Shown: piece after piece, positions 16,230 to 23,518 of the stretch
Position numbering within the stretch: position 1 is the first letter of the stretch
How the letters are laid out: the number at the start of each line of letters is the position of its first letter
DNA from: JANLSE01 sp038214135
GTDB lineage: Bacteria; Chloroflexota; Chloroflexia; Chloroflexales; Roseiflexaceae
Length of the DNA: 49,260 bases
Assembly: GCA_038214135.1 (NCBI GenBank)
Contig: JBBQSD010000036.1
Location: 1-49,260, forward strand
Direction: 5' to 3'
Notes under the pieces: generated by a model
Database searches by the model: none
What the model was told of the DNA's origin: nothing
The model's input: the letters and a program-made list of their open reading frames with translations, nothing else
Program-made: the position numbers and the translations under genes

Positions 16230-17771
16230 ATGAGTGATGAAGAACAGCGCCATACTGAAGCATTGCGCCAGTCGTACACGCGACGCCTCCGCATTCTGGA
16301 GCAGAAAGCGGCAGTACAAGGGCAAAACACGCCACCCGAAATCCTCATTGAGATTGAAGATATACGTGCCGAACTCGCAAAGCTTCAACCCGCATCTGGT
16401 TCATCTCCTCGCCCGACAAATACCCCAGACGACCGCAGTACGCCCAACACTATGGGAGGCGATGATATTAAGGTTGGCGATCTCAGCGAGGTAAAGGGAG
16501 TTGCGATTGGTCGTGGTGCAAAATTGGAAGTCCACATTGGGACAGTCATTGTTCAAGGGCCAACACCAATCCCAACGCCTACTAATCGGCCACTCGCGTT
16601 TGCAACGGAGCAAGCCGGTGAGACGTTGATTATCGTTGCGCCGTTCTATCACCCAAATGGTGTCCCTGACGACGACGAGGCGCATCTTATAAAAGAAGCT
16701 ATTCGCCAACAGGCTCAATCCCTCAACGTCGCTCATCTGCGCGTCGAGGTTGATGATGGCCCCCCGATCAGAGCTGAAAACAAAGATTCTGCAAGAGTAT
16801 TGGGTGAGCGCTACCAAGCCAGTATGGTAATCTGGGGATCGAATACACGCCCTCAGCTCACAATTAACTACTTTCACTTGCGCCAGCCTGATTTTGATGC
16901 AGCGCAGGTGAAGTTGCAAGAGAGTGGCGCACAGGGGCGAACCCAATTGGTGAACCCATCGGCGTATGCTGGTTTCATCACCAATGACGCTCCGAAGAGT
17001 ATGGCTTTCCTGTCGCTGTTTGCAGTCGGACAGTCGGCATATATCAACGAGGACTACGCTCGTGCTACACAAATCATCGGCAAGATACTTGATCAGCTCC
17101 AGGATGTTCATCTAAAACCCCCAGGAACAGCAGATGCCTACTTTCGACTGGGGTGGCTGTATGACAACTCAGGAAAAGATTTTGAACAAGCTATTGCAGC
17201 CTATACGCAGGCCATTAAGCTTGACCCCACGGATGCCGCTACCTACAATAATCGCGGTACTGCCCGCTATACCAAGGGCGACCTTGACGGTGCGCTGGCC
17301 GACTTCACTCAGGCGATTACCCTCAACCCCACGGATACCGCTGCCTACTACAATCGCGGTGTTGCTCGCAAAGCCAAGGGCGACCTCGATAGCGCAATCG
17401 CTGACTACACTCAGGCTCTTACCCTCAACCCCACGGATGCCGCTGCCTACAGCAATCGCGGTGTTGCCCGCGCAGAAAATGGCGACTTTGAGGGAGCAAT
17501 CGCTGACTTCAATCAGGCCATCGTCCTCAACCCCACGGATGCCGCTGCCTACAGCAATCGCGGTGTTGCCCGCGCAGAAGCGACTTTGAGGGAGCAATCG
17601 CTGACTTCAATCAGGCCATCGTCCTCGATCCCACGGATGCCGCTGCCTACTACAATTGCGGCCTTATCTACCAGGAACGTAAGCAGTCTGAAGCGGCGAT
17701 TGCTGACTTTCGCAAAGCCCGCGATTTGTATACGAACCCGAAAGATCGACAAGACGCAATTGACCGCTTGA
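16230..17771 (+). CDS. coiled-coil/sensor-like/TPR protein, frameshifted near its end
   Basis: Residues 15-53 form a charged coiled coil (RILEQKAAVQGQNTPPEILI then EIEDIRAELAKLQ) of a kind I associate with N-termini of bacterial STAND/NACHT-type conflict proteins; this is an inference. A Thr/Pro linker follows, then KGVAIGRGAKLEVHIG (89-104). A domain at about 121-235, with ARVLGERYQASMVIWG, recalls TolB-N/FlgO domains. From about residue 300 come at least five tetratricopeptide repeats, the last ones nearly identical at DNA level with a 102-base period. The fifth unit lacks four bases at about 17579, so the frame ends at 17771 with 60-odd non-TPR residues; the original frame continues to 17794. 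It follows mrr by 71 bases. GGTGA at 16219-16223 is the only ribosome-binding candidate. The function is probably regulatory or scaffolding. Confidence 0.75.
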   Translation: MSDEEQRHTEALRQSYTRRLRILEQKAAVQGQNTPPEILIEIEDIRAELAKLQPASGSSPRPTNTPDDRSTPNTMGGDDIKVGDLSEVKGVAIGRGAKLEVHIGTVIVQGPTPIPTPTNRPLAFATEQAGETLIIVAPFYHPNGVPDDDEAHLIKEAIRQQAQSLNVAHLRVEVDDGPPIRAENKDSARVLGERYQASMVIWGSNTRPQLTINYFHLRQPDFDAAQVKLQESGAQGRTQLVNPSAYAGFITNDAPKSMAFLSLFAVGQSAYINEDYARATQIIGKILDQLQDVHLKPPGTADAYFRLGWLYDNSGKDFEQAIAAYTQAIKLDPTDAATYNNRGTARYTKGDLDGALADFTQAITLNPTDTAAYYNRGVARKAKGDLDSAIADYTQALTLNPTDAAAYSNRGVARAENGDFEGAIADFNQAIVLNPTDAAAYSNRGVARAEATLREQSLTSIRPSSSIPRMPLPTTIAALSTRNVSSLKRRLLTFAKPAICIRTRKIDKTQLTA

Positions 17772-17794
17772 AGGAACTTGGCGTTAATGAGTAA
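17580..17794 (+). pseudogene. displaced C-terminal part of the TPR protein
   Basis: In the other frame the sequence after the 4-base deletion still encodes good TPR sequence (GAIADFNQAIVLDPTDAAAY, then YNCGLIYQERKQSEAAIADF) and a natural ending, DRLKELGVNE, with TAA at 17792-17794. Comparison with the preceding repeat shows AATG missing between GCAGAA and GCGAC. Confidence 0.8.
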
Positions 17795-17808
17795 TCCCGC
17801 ACATTATT

Positions 17809-18020
17809 ACTCCCCGCTCTCGGCCAATATCCTTACTACTTCGCTGCCTTCAACTCGGCAAGTTCCAATTTGAGGCTTGCCAGCTCTACGGCGAGCTGCT
17901 GAACAAGCGTTGCTAGTTGTTGAATAGCGCCGCCTGCTTCAAGATTGGCGTTGGCGTACATCTTGGCCAATTCGATGAACGTATAATCTTTCATGCGGAT
18001 GACTCACATCGAGGAATAGC
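17809..18020. repeat. direct repeat copy 1 flanking the toxin-antitoxin pair
   Basis: A 212-base block that matches 18863-19073 closely in the same orientation, starting ACTCCCCGCTCTCGGCCAAT and ending GAGGAATAGC. The two copies bracket the MazF-type locus. Each encodes the same kind of small helical protein on the minus strand. Confidence 0.9.
17836..17994 (-). CDS. small helical protein (52 aa), copy 1
   Basis: A minus-strand ORF of 52 residues starting MKDYTFIELAKMYANANLEA and ending LELAELKAAK. The second half is a heptad-like Leu/Ala helix (residues 24-52) that should form a coiled coil. No ribosome-binding site is obvious. A diverged paralogue at 18890-19060 keeps the frame, with mostly silent or conservative changes in the C-terminal 35 residues, which argues that it is a real gene. 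I do not recognise a family. The first 15 residues differ from the second copy through small indels. Confidence 0.5.
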   Translation of the reverse strand: MKDYTFIELAKMYANANLEAGGAIQQLATLVQQLAVELASLKLELAELKAAK

Positions 18021-18112
18021 GCAGCTAAACTACTCGTTGGATGGCAGCGTTGACCGTTTGTGGCTACCCGTTCGTTGTTAGTATGGTTTGCCTATGAATC
18101 ATTAAGCTGTGG

Positions 18113-18118
18113 TATCAT
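18113..18118 (+). promoter_or_regulatory. possible -10 box of the toxin-antitoxin operon
   Basis: TATCAT at 18113-18118, preceded at 19 bases by TTGCCT (18088-18093), lies 48 bases before the antitoxin start. The spacing is long, so the assignment is weak. Confidence 0.3.
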
Positions 18119-18165
18119 GAATGCTAGATACATCAGTTGGTCGATAGCCCGTACGGAGGCATCAG

Positions 18166-18390
18166 ATGCAGGCAGTCACCATCGCGGACATCGGTGAGCG
18201 ATTACTCCGACTCTCACCGGAAAAATTAGTGGTCGTGTACGATTTTGTGTCCTATCTTCTTGAGCGTAATCTTGCTGATCTGTTGCTCGATCAGGATATG
18301 GGCACTCGTTCGACGATGCTGGCAACCGAAGCAGTATTGAGACGTGATTGGGATCGCCCAGAAGAGGATGCCGCATGGGCGCATTTGTAA
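18166..18390 (+). CDS. antitoxin of a MazF-type pair
   Basis: A 74-residue, Leu-rich, mostly helical protein (SPEKLVVVYDFVSYLLER around residues 17-34) with an acidic C-terminal tail (RPEEDAAWAHL), the usual shape of a type II antitoxin whose tail wraps the toxin. The N-terminal helix resembles DUF2281-like antitoxins rather than an AbrB fold. A strong GGAGG at 18155-18159 precedes the ATG. The toxin gene starts inside its last codons, a 16-base overlap that couples translation. Confidence 0.75.
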   Translation: MQAVTIADIGERLLRLSPEKLVVVYDFVSYLLERNLADLLLDQDMGTRSTMLATEAVLRRDWDRPEEDAAWAHL

Positions 18391-18707
18391 AGGGCGACAT
18401 CGTGGTTGCTTATTTTCCCTTTTCAGATTTGAGCGATGCGAAGAAGCGCCCAGCTCTTGTGTTGGCAAGTTTGCGTGGCAACGATGTTATCTTGTGCCAA
18501 ATTACGAGTCAAACAGTTCGTGATAGCGATGCGATTGTGTTAGATCAAGCCGATTTTATTGATGGAGGATTGCGACAAACGAGTAACATTCGGCCAAATC
18601 GCCTGTTTACTGCTGAGGATAGCATAATACTGTATCGTGCTGGAGCTATTCGCATACCGAAGCTAGCAGAAGTCCAACAACAATTAATAGCCATTTTGAC
18701 GCAATAA
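18375..18707 (+). CDS. mazF: MazF/PemK-family mRNA interferase toxin
   Basis: A 110-residue toxin with the MazF/PemK SH3-like fold: KGDIVVAYFPFSDLSDAKKR then PALVLA at the N-terminus (residues 6-31), the ILCQITSQ strand at about 39-46, and a C-terminal helix (KLAEVQQQLIAIL). Such toxins cut single-stranded RNA at short motifs. The open frame reaches back to 18348, but the family N-terminus MGAFVKGDIV begins at ATG 18375 behind AGAGGAT, so this start is chosen. The pair is flanked by 212-base direct repeats, suggesting that it moved or was duplicated as a cassette. Confidence 0.88.
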   Translation: MGAFVKGDIVVAYFPFSDLSDAKKRPALVLASLRGNDVILCQITSQTVRDSDAIVLDQADFIDGGLRQTSNIRPNRLFTAEDSIILYRAGAIRIPKLAEVQQQLIAILTQ

Positions 18708-18862
18708 TAGTAGTCGAAAACGAGCGATCAAGATGGTATTGTGGCCCACACGATAGAGGCATGCCTGGATCTTCAATCAGAGATAAAGGCAAGCAACTAT
18801 ACTTTTAGCCCTGAACGACACTGTACACATGCGGAAGCCCCGCCGCGTAAAAGCCCTCTATG

Positions 18863-19073
18863 ACTCCCCGCTCTCGGCCAATATCCTTACTACTTCGCTG
18901 CCTTCAATTCGGCAAGTTCCAATTTGAGGCTTGCTAGCTCTGCGGCGAGCTGCTGAACGCACGTTGAGCGTTGTTGAATAACCCCTCCTGCTTCAAGATT
19001 GGCGTTGGTATACATCATGGACGTTTCGATGGATGTATAATGCTTGCTGAGATGACTCATATCGAGGAATAGC
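18863..19073. repeat. direct repeat copy 2 flanking the toxin-antitoxin pair
   Basis: The second copy of the 17809-18020 block, about 1.05 kb downstream in the same orientation, with scattered substitutions and one net base of length difference. The rest of the 18708-19268 gap shows only a heptamer run (about 19219-19246) and no other gene. Confidence 0.9.
18890..19060 (-). CDS. small helical protein (56 aa), copy 2
   Basis: Paralogue of the 52-residue protein at 17836-17994. The most likely start is ATG 19060 (MSHLSKHYTSIETSMMYTNA), giving 56 residues; the frame is open further to 19084. The ending LELAELKAAK is identical to copy 1, while the central LATLV stretch is changed to RSTCV. No good ribosome-binding site is visible, and this copy looks more degraded. 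No family recognised. Confidence 0.4.
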   Translation of the reverse strand: MSHLSKHYTSIETSMMYTNANLEAGGVIQQRSTCVQQLAAELASLKLELAELKAAK

Positions 19074-19268
19074 TCGCTCCGCAAAAGTTCACGTCGCGCC
19101 TAGTACAGAATCTGTACTCTACGCCACGCTCCGCCAGAAGCACAGTGGTATACTAGCGCAACGAGCAGAATGATTGAGGCTGCTGAGCAGATATAAACGC
19201 TTGCTGATGTGCTACCTATTCTGACTCCTGACTTCTGACTCCTGAATACTGTTCTGTTGGAGATGACC

Positions 19269-21155
19269 ATGCAGCGGATTATGACGCCCGTTCCATTCAC
19301 GGATGTGACATTAGAGGATTCGTTCTGGGCACCACGGATGGCGGTTAATCGCGAGGTGACACTCCCGCGTGAGTATGAGTTGTGTGAACAGACTGGCCGT
19401 ATTAGCGCATGGGATCTGGCCTGGCAACCAGGAAACCCCAACAAACCGCATGTCTTCTGGGATTCGGATATCGCAAAATGGATCGAGGCGGCTTCCTATT
19501 CGCTGGCGACACATCCAGATGCTGAACTCGATGCACTGCTTGATCGGGTGATTGCCCGGATTGCAGCCGCCCAGGCAGCGGATGGCTACCTGAATTCGGC
19601 CTACCTGACCTATGAGAAGGTTGGGATTGCCAAACGTTGGACCAACCTGCGCGATATGCACGAACTGTATTGTGCTGGTCATCTGATCGAGGCGGCTGTG
19701 GCGCATTACCGTGCGACGGGCAAACGCACATTGCTTGATCCGATCTGCCGCTATGTCGATTATATTGGGCAGGTGTTCGGCACCAATGAGGGCCAGTTGC
19801 GCGGCTATTGTGGCCATCAGGAGATTGAACTGGCACTCGTTCAACTGTTCCAGGTGACCAACGAACGCCGCTATCTGGATCTGTCGCTGTATTTCATCAA
19901 TGAACGTGGCCACCAGCCGCACTACTATGATATCGAGGCGCGGGCGCGCGGTGAAGATCCGGCGGCATTCTGGGCCAAATCCTATGAGTATAACCAAGCG
20001 CATGTGCCGGTTCGGGAACAGCAGAGTGTGACGGGCCATGCGGTGCGGGCGATGTATCAGTATGCGGCTATGGCCGATCTTGCCAATGAAACCGGCGATC
20101 TGGCCCTGCTGGAAGCCTGTGAACGATTGTGGAAGAGTGTCTGTGAGCAGCGCATGTATATCACTGGTGGCATTGGCCCATCGGCCAAGAATGAGGGCTT
20201 TACCGAACCCTATGATCTACCAGATGAAACGGCCTATGCCGAGACGTGTGCATCGGTTGGGATGGTGTTCTGGAACTATCGGATGCTCCAGTTCAGTGGC
20301 GATGGCCGCTATGCCGATGTGATGGAGCGAGCGCTGTATAATGGCAGCTTGAGCGGTGTTGCGCTTGATGGGCAGCGCTTCTTCTATGATAATCCGCTCG
20401 CATCAAGCGGCAACAAACAGCGCAGTGAATGGTTTGATTGTGCCTGTTGCCCGCCAAATATCGCCCGCCTGATTGCCAGCATTGGCGGGTATTTCTATGC
20501 AACCGGGCCGAGTTCGCTATGGCTGCACTTGTATGCCGCTGGACACACCCAGGTTAAGATTGGCCAAACCCATATCTGGCTGCACCAGGAAACCAACTAT
20601 CCCTGGAATGGGGCCATTCGGCTGGCGCTGGACATGGATAAACCAGTGCGTTTTGGGTTGCATCTGCGCGTGCCGGGATGGTGTTCCCAATTCACCCTGC
20701 GGGTCAATGGTGCTGCTGTAGATGCCAGCTTTGATCGCGGGTATGTGCAGATTGTGCGCGAATGGCAGGCTGGCGATGTTATCACCCTGGATTTGCATAT
20801 GCCGGTGCTGCGCATGTATGCCAATCCCATGGTTCGCAGTGCGATTGGGCGCGTTGCACTCCAACGCGGGCCGATCCTCTACTGCCTGGAAGGGATCGAT
20901 AACCCGACTGGGCCGCTTGATCGGGTGGCCTGTGGGCCAGATACCGATTTTGTGATCGAGCATCATCCAGAACTACTCGGCGGTGTGACGATCCTGACAG
21001 GCCGTGCAACGGTGATTTCCGAGCATACCTGGGGGCATGATCTGTATCGAACACAGCCCAGCGTGCATGAGCCGATGATGATCACGGCCATTCCGTATTG
21101 TGTGTGGGCGAATCGTGGCCTGGCAGAGATGCGGGTTTGGTTACGGGAGGGGTAG
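19269..21155 (+). CDS. GH127 beta-L-arabinofuranosidase
   Basis: A 628-residue glycoside hydrolase of family GH127 (formerly DUF1680), which removes terminal beta-L-arabinofuranose from arabino-oligosaccharides. Zinc/cysteine active-site residues line up with HypBA1 at constant offsets: E309 (acid/base, in KNEGFTE), E325 and C327 (in AETC), and C393-C394 (in CACCPPN), with C393 as nucleophile. The N-terminal (alpha/alpha)6 region and the C-terminal beta-sandwich part (from about 410) have the expected length. There is no signal peptide, so it acts inside the cell on imported oligosaccharides. The frame is open from TTG 19257 and ATG 19263, but GGAG at 19259-19262 sits six bases before ATG 19269. 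It stands alone, away from the sugar cluster, but fits the pentonate dehydratase at 42059. Confidence 0.92.
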   Translation: MQRIMTPVPFTDVTLEDSFWAPRMAVNREVTLPREYELCEQTGRISAWDLAWQPGNPNKPHVFWDSDIAKWIEAASYSLATHPDAELDALLDRVIARIAAAQAADGYLNSAYLTYEKVGIAKRWTNLRDMHELYCAGHLIEAAVAHYRATGKRTLLDPICRYVDYIGQVFGTNEGQLRGYCGHQEIELALVQLFQVTNERRYLDLSLYFINERGHQPHYYDIEARARGEDPAAFWAKSYEYNQAHVPVREQQSVTGHAVRAMYQYAAMADLANETGDLALLEACERLWKSVCEQRMYITGGIGPSAKNEGFTEPYDLPDETAYAETCASVGMVFWNYRMLQFSGDGRYADVMERALYNGSLSGVALDGQRFFYDNPLASSGNKQRSEWFDCACCPPNIARLIASIGGYFYATGPSSLWLHLYAAGHTQVKIGQTHIWLHQETNYPWNGAIRLALDMDKPVRFGLHLRVPGWCSQFTLRVNGAAVDASFDRGYVQIVREWQAGDVITLDLHMPVLRMYANPMVRSAIGRVALQRGPILYCLEGIDNPTGPLDRVACGPDTDFVIEHHPELLGGVTILTGRATVISEHTWGHDLYRTQPSVHEPMMITAIPYCVWANRGLAEMRVWLREG

Positions 21156-21215
21156 GAGTCAGGAGTCAGGAGTCAGGAGAAGGGTTGCGCTCATTCTGGC
21201 TTCTGACTCCTGTTA
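21155..21215. repeat. heptamer run after the GH127 gene
   Basis: Three GGAGTCA units plus GGAGAAGG follow the GH127 stop, then an inverted CTTCTGACTCCTG. The intervening TTGCGCTCATTCTGG resembles the 32-bp repeat of 1768-1799. Confidence 0.85.
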
Positions 21216-21608
21216 TGGCAGGGCATCGATATCGTGCATCTGCAGGTTCAGGGCATCAATCGAAACCTGGATCTCGCGCAATGAGAGTGCCAATGATACG
21301 AGCAACAGGATCAGACATGCGCCAAACAGCCATGTACCAATGATCGGTTGCCCGGCAAACAGCATAAACATACTCAGGACGCAGAAGAAGAAACTGGCAA
21401 CGCCACAGAATTGCATGTTGCGAATGATCACGATCCGATAGCGCAAATTGTTCAGTTGCCCACGAACGATCGGGCTGGGCTGCGCTGTGTAGCGTGCATA
21501 TAGATCGCGCATCAGGGCGGCTAATGCCAGGAAGCGATTGGTATAGGCCAGCAGCAACAGCGAGATCGCCGGAAAGAGCAGCGCTGGGGTTGTGAGTGAG
21601 AGTTCCAT
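21213..21608 (-). CDS. DUF2721 membrane protein
   Basis: A 131-residue membrane protein of the DUF2721 family. It begins LTTPALLFPAISLLLLAYTN, the family's signature opening helix, continues with RFLALAALMRDL and a basic loop (LNNLRYRIVIIRNMQF), and has two further hydrophobic helices (about 73-112). The function of the family is unknown. The open frame extends to 21647, but the conserved N-terminus starts at ATG 21608 (MELSLTTP). It follows the ABC exporter pair on the same strand, 58 bases after it, and may share its transcript. Confidence 0.8.
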   Translation of the reverse strand: MELSLTTPALLFPAISLLLLAYTNRFLALAALMRDLYARYTAQPSPIVRGQLNNLRYRIVIIRNMQFCGVASFFFCVLSMFMLFAGQPIIGTWLFGACLILLLVSLALSLREIQVSIDALNLQMHDIDALP

Positions 21609-21665
21609 ATCAGTGATCACCCTCTCTGGTATCGCGTAAGAGAACAAACGCCTGAAGCTTTGCGC

Positions 21666-23516
21666 CTACGACTCATGCAGAAGCGTTGGATCATCTGTTT
21701 CCCATGGCTGATAGGTGGCTGCCTGATGCCGAAAATAGGTTGTGTACAGTTCGGAATAATGGCCGCCCTGCGCCAAGAGTTGCTCGTGATTGCCCTGCTC
21801 CACGATTTGGCCCTGACGCAGCACAATGATCCGATCCGCTGCTCGTACTGTCGAGAGGCGATGGGCGATCACCACGCTGGTTCGGCCACGCAACACTGCC
21901 GCTAATCCTGCTTGAACCTGGGCTTCGGTGAATGGATCAATGCTGGCGGTTGCTTCATCGAGCAGCAGAATGGCTGGGTTTTGCAGCACCACCCGCGCTA
22001 GTGCAACCAACTGGCGCTGGCCCAACGATAATCGGGCACCCCGCTCGCCAACATCGGTCTGCAGCCCCTGCGGCAGATCATCGACCCAACTGCCATCGCC
22101 GAGTTGGCGGGCCACACGTTCAACATGTGCATTGCTTGTATCTGGCCGCCCATAGCGAATATTCTCGGCAACAGTACCGGTAAACAGGAATGGCACCTGT
22201 GGCACCAATCCCAACTGCCGCCGATACTGAGCCAGATTGAGCATCCGAATATCGTGGCCATCGATCACTAATTGGCCACCCTGGAACTCATAGAAGCGCA
22301 TGATCAATTTGACTAGGCTCGATTTGCCAGCGCCGGTATGCCCAACAATCGCCAGCGTCTGGCCAGCCGGGATATGCAGCGAAAAGTGATCGAGAACGGC
22401 TGAACGCTGCTGCTCGATCGTAAGTGTTTCCTGCCCATAGCTAAAGTCTACATTCTCAAAGCGAATCTCGCCACGCAGATGCTCAACTGCTTCATCCGCA
22501 TTCTGCACGACCATCGGTTCTGCGTCGATCAGCGCAAAGACGCGCTCACTGGCGGCCAGCCCTTGCTGAAATTGGCTCCAGAATGAGGCAATGCTGGTGA
22601 TCGGGAAGAAGAAAATCGCTAGGCTCTGCACAAACAAATACCAATCGCCAACAGTGATGGTGTTGTCCAGCACGAGGCGGCCACCCGTATACACAACAAT
22701 GGCAACACCAATGCCTGCGAGCGTATTGAGCAGCGGAAAGATACTGCCGAACACGGCCACGCGCCGCAATTGTACCTGATAGGCCAGATTATTGGTCGCC
22801 TGAAAATCGGCATAGATCGCCGCCTCCTGGCGAAAATTCTTGGCCACCGCAATGCCACTGATCGTCTCCTGAATATTGGCATTTACCGTGGCCTGTGCCC
22901 GCTGCGATTGCTGCATGGTCAGCCGAGCCAAGCGCCGGAAGACAACTGCGACGATAACAACCACTGGCCCGATGGCCATGGCGATCAGTGCTAATTGCCA
23001 ATTGACCAGCAGCATAACGACGGAGATAACAACAACCAGCACCAACTGGCTGAGCAAATCGACGGTCAGCGTGACAACGGTTGCAAAATCCTGGGTATCC
23101 GATGTGACCCGGCTGACAATTCGCCCAGCGGCGTATTGATCATAGAATGAGAGATCGCGACGCATGACTGCTCGAAACGCATCCTCACGCAATGCCAGGA
23201 CGACATCGCCAACTGCCCGCGATGAGAGGCGCAATCGGACGAAATTGAACAGCCAGCTCACCACACCCAGCACGATCACAAAAGCGGCCAGCGCCAGAAT
23301 GATCTGTGTTCGCCGGTCAACCGTCAGCAGATCGATCCCGCGCGAAATCACCAGCGGGGTGATCGTCGCAGCCAGCGAGATCAGTGCAACCATCAGTGAG
23401 ATTATTCCGACGCTCCTGGCATGGGGGAGAAAATAGCGGCTCATGCGCCGAATAAGCTGTGCATCGGTATAGGTACGGTCGTAGGCTTCGGCATTCAGCC
23501 CGCCCATAATAGACAT
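21666..23516 (-). CDS. second heterodimeric ABC exporter, catalytic-site subunit
   Basis: A 616-residue permease-ATPase. Six membrane helices lie in about residues 35-330. The ATPase has Walker A GHTGAGKSS, a degenerate signature LSLGQ (RLSLGQRQL), Walker B ILLLDEATASID with the catalytic Glu, and the switch His in VIAHRLST. It starts two bases after the stop of its partner, with GAGGA six bases before ATG 23516, so the two are translationally coupled. As in the first exporter, intact Walker B and His here must work with the partner's intact signature. Substrate unknown; the family includes multidrug, lipid and peptide exporters. Confidence 0.92.
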   Translation of the reverse strand: MSIMGGLNAEAYDRTYTDAQLIRRMSRYFLPHARSVGIISLMVALISLAATITPLVISRGIDLLTVDRRTQIILALAAFVIVLGVVSWLFNFVRLRLSSRAVGDVVLALREDAFRAVMRRDLSFYDQYAAGRIVSRVTSDTQDFATVVTLTVDLLSQLVLVVVISVVMLLVNWQLALIAMAIGPVVVIVAVVFRRLARLTMQQSQRAQATVNANIQETISGIAVAKNFRQEAAIYADFQATNNLAYQVQLRRVAVFGSIFPLLNTLAGIGVAIVVYTGGRLVLDNTITVGDWYLFVQSLAIFFFPITSIASFWSQFQQGLAASERVFALIDAEPMVVQNADEAVEHLRGEIRFENVDFSYGQETLTIEQQRSAVLDHFSLHIPAGQTLAIVGHTGAGKSSLVKLIMRFYEFQGGQLVIDGHDIRMLNLAQYRRQLGLVPQVPFLFTGTVAENIRYGRPDTSNAHVERVARQLGDGSWVDDLPQGLQTDVGERGARLSLGQRQLVALARVVLQNPAILLLDEATASIDPFTEAQVQAGLAAVLRGRTSVVIAHRLSTVRAADRIIVLRQGQIVEQGNHEQLLAQGGHYSELYTTYFRHQAATYQPWETDDPTLLHES

Positions 23517-23518
23517 AA

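Noticed and set aside
11622..19073. Integrative island inserted at the tRNA genes
   Set aside because: The tRNA 3' ends face away from the defence genes, no integrase is present and I found no repeat of a tRNA 3' end on the far side.
19257..19268. TTG/ATG starts upstream of the GH127 start
   Set aside because: GGAG at 19259-19262 would be inside or abutting them; it is correctly spaced only for ATG 19269.
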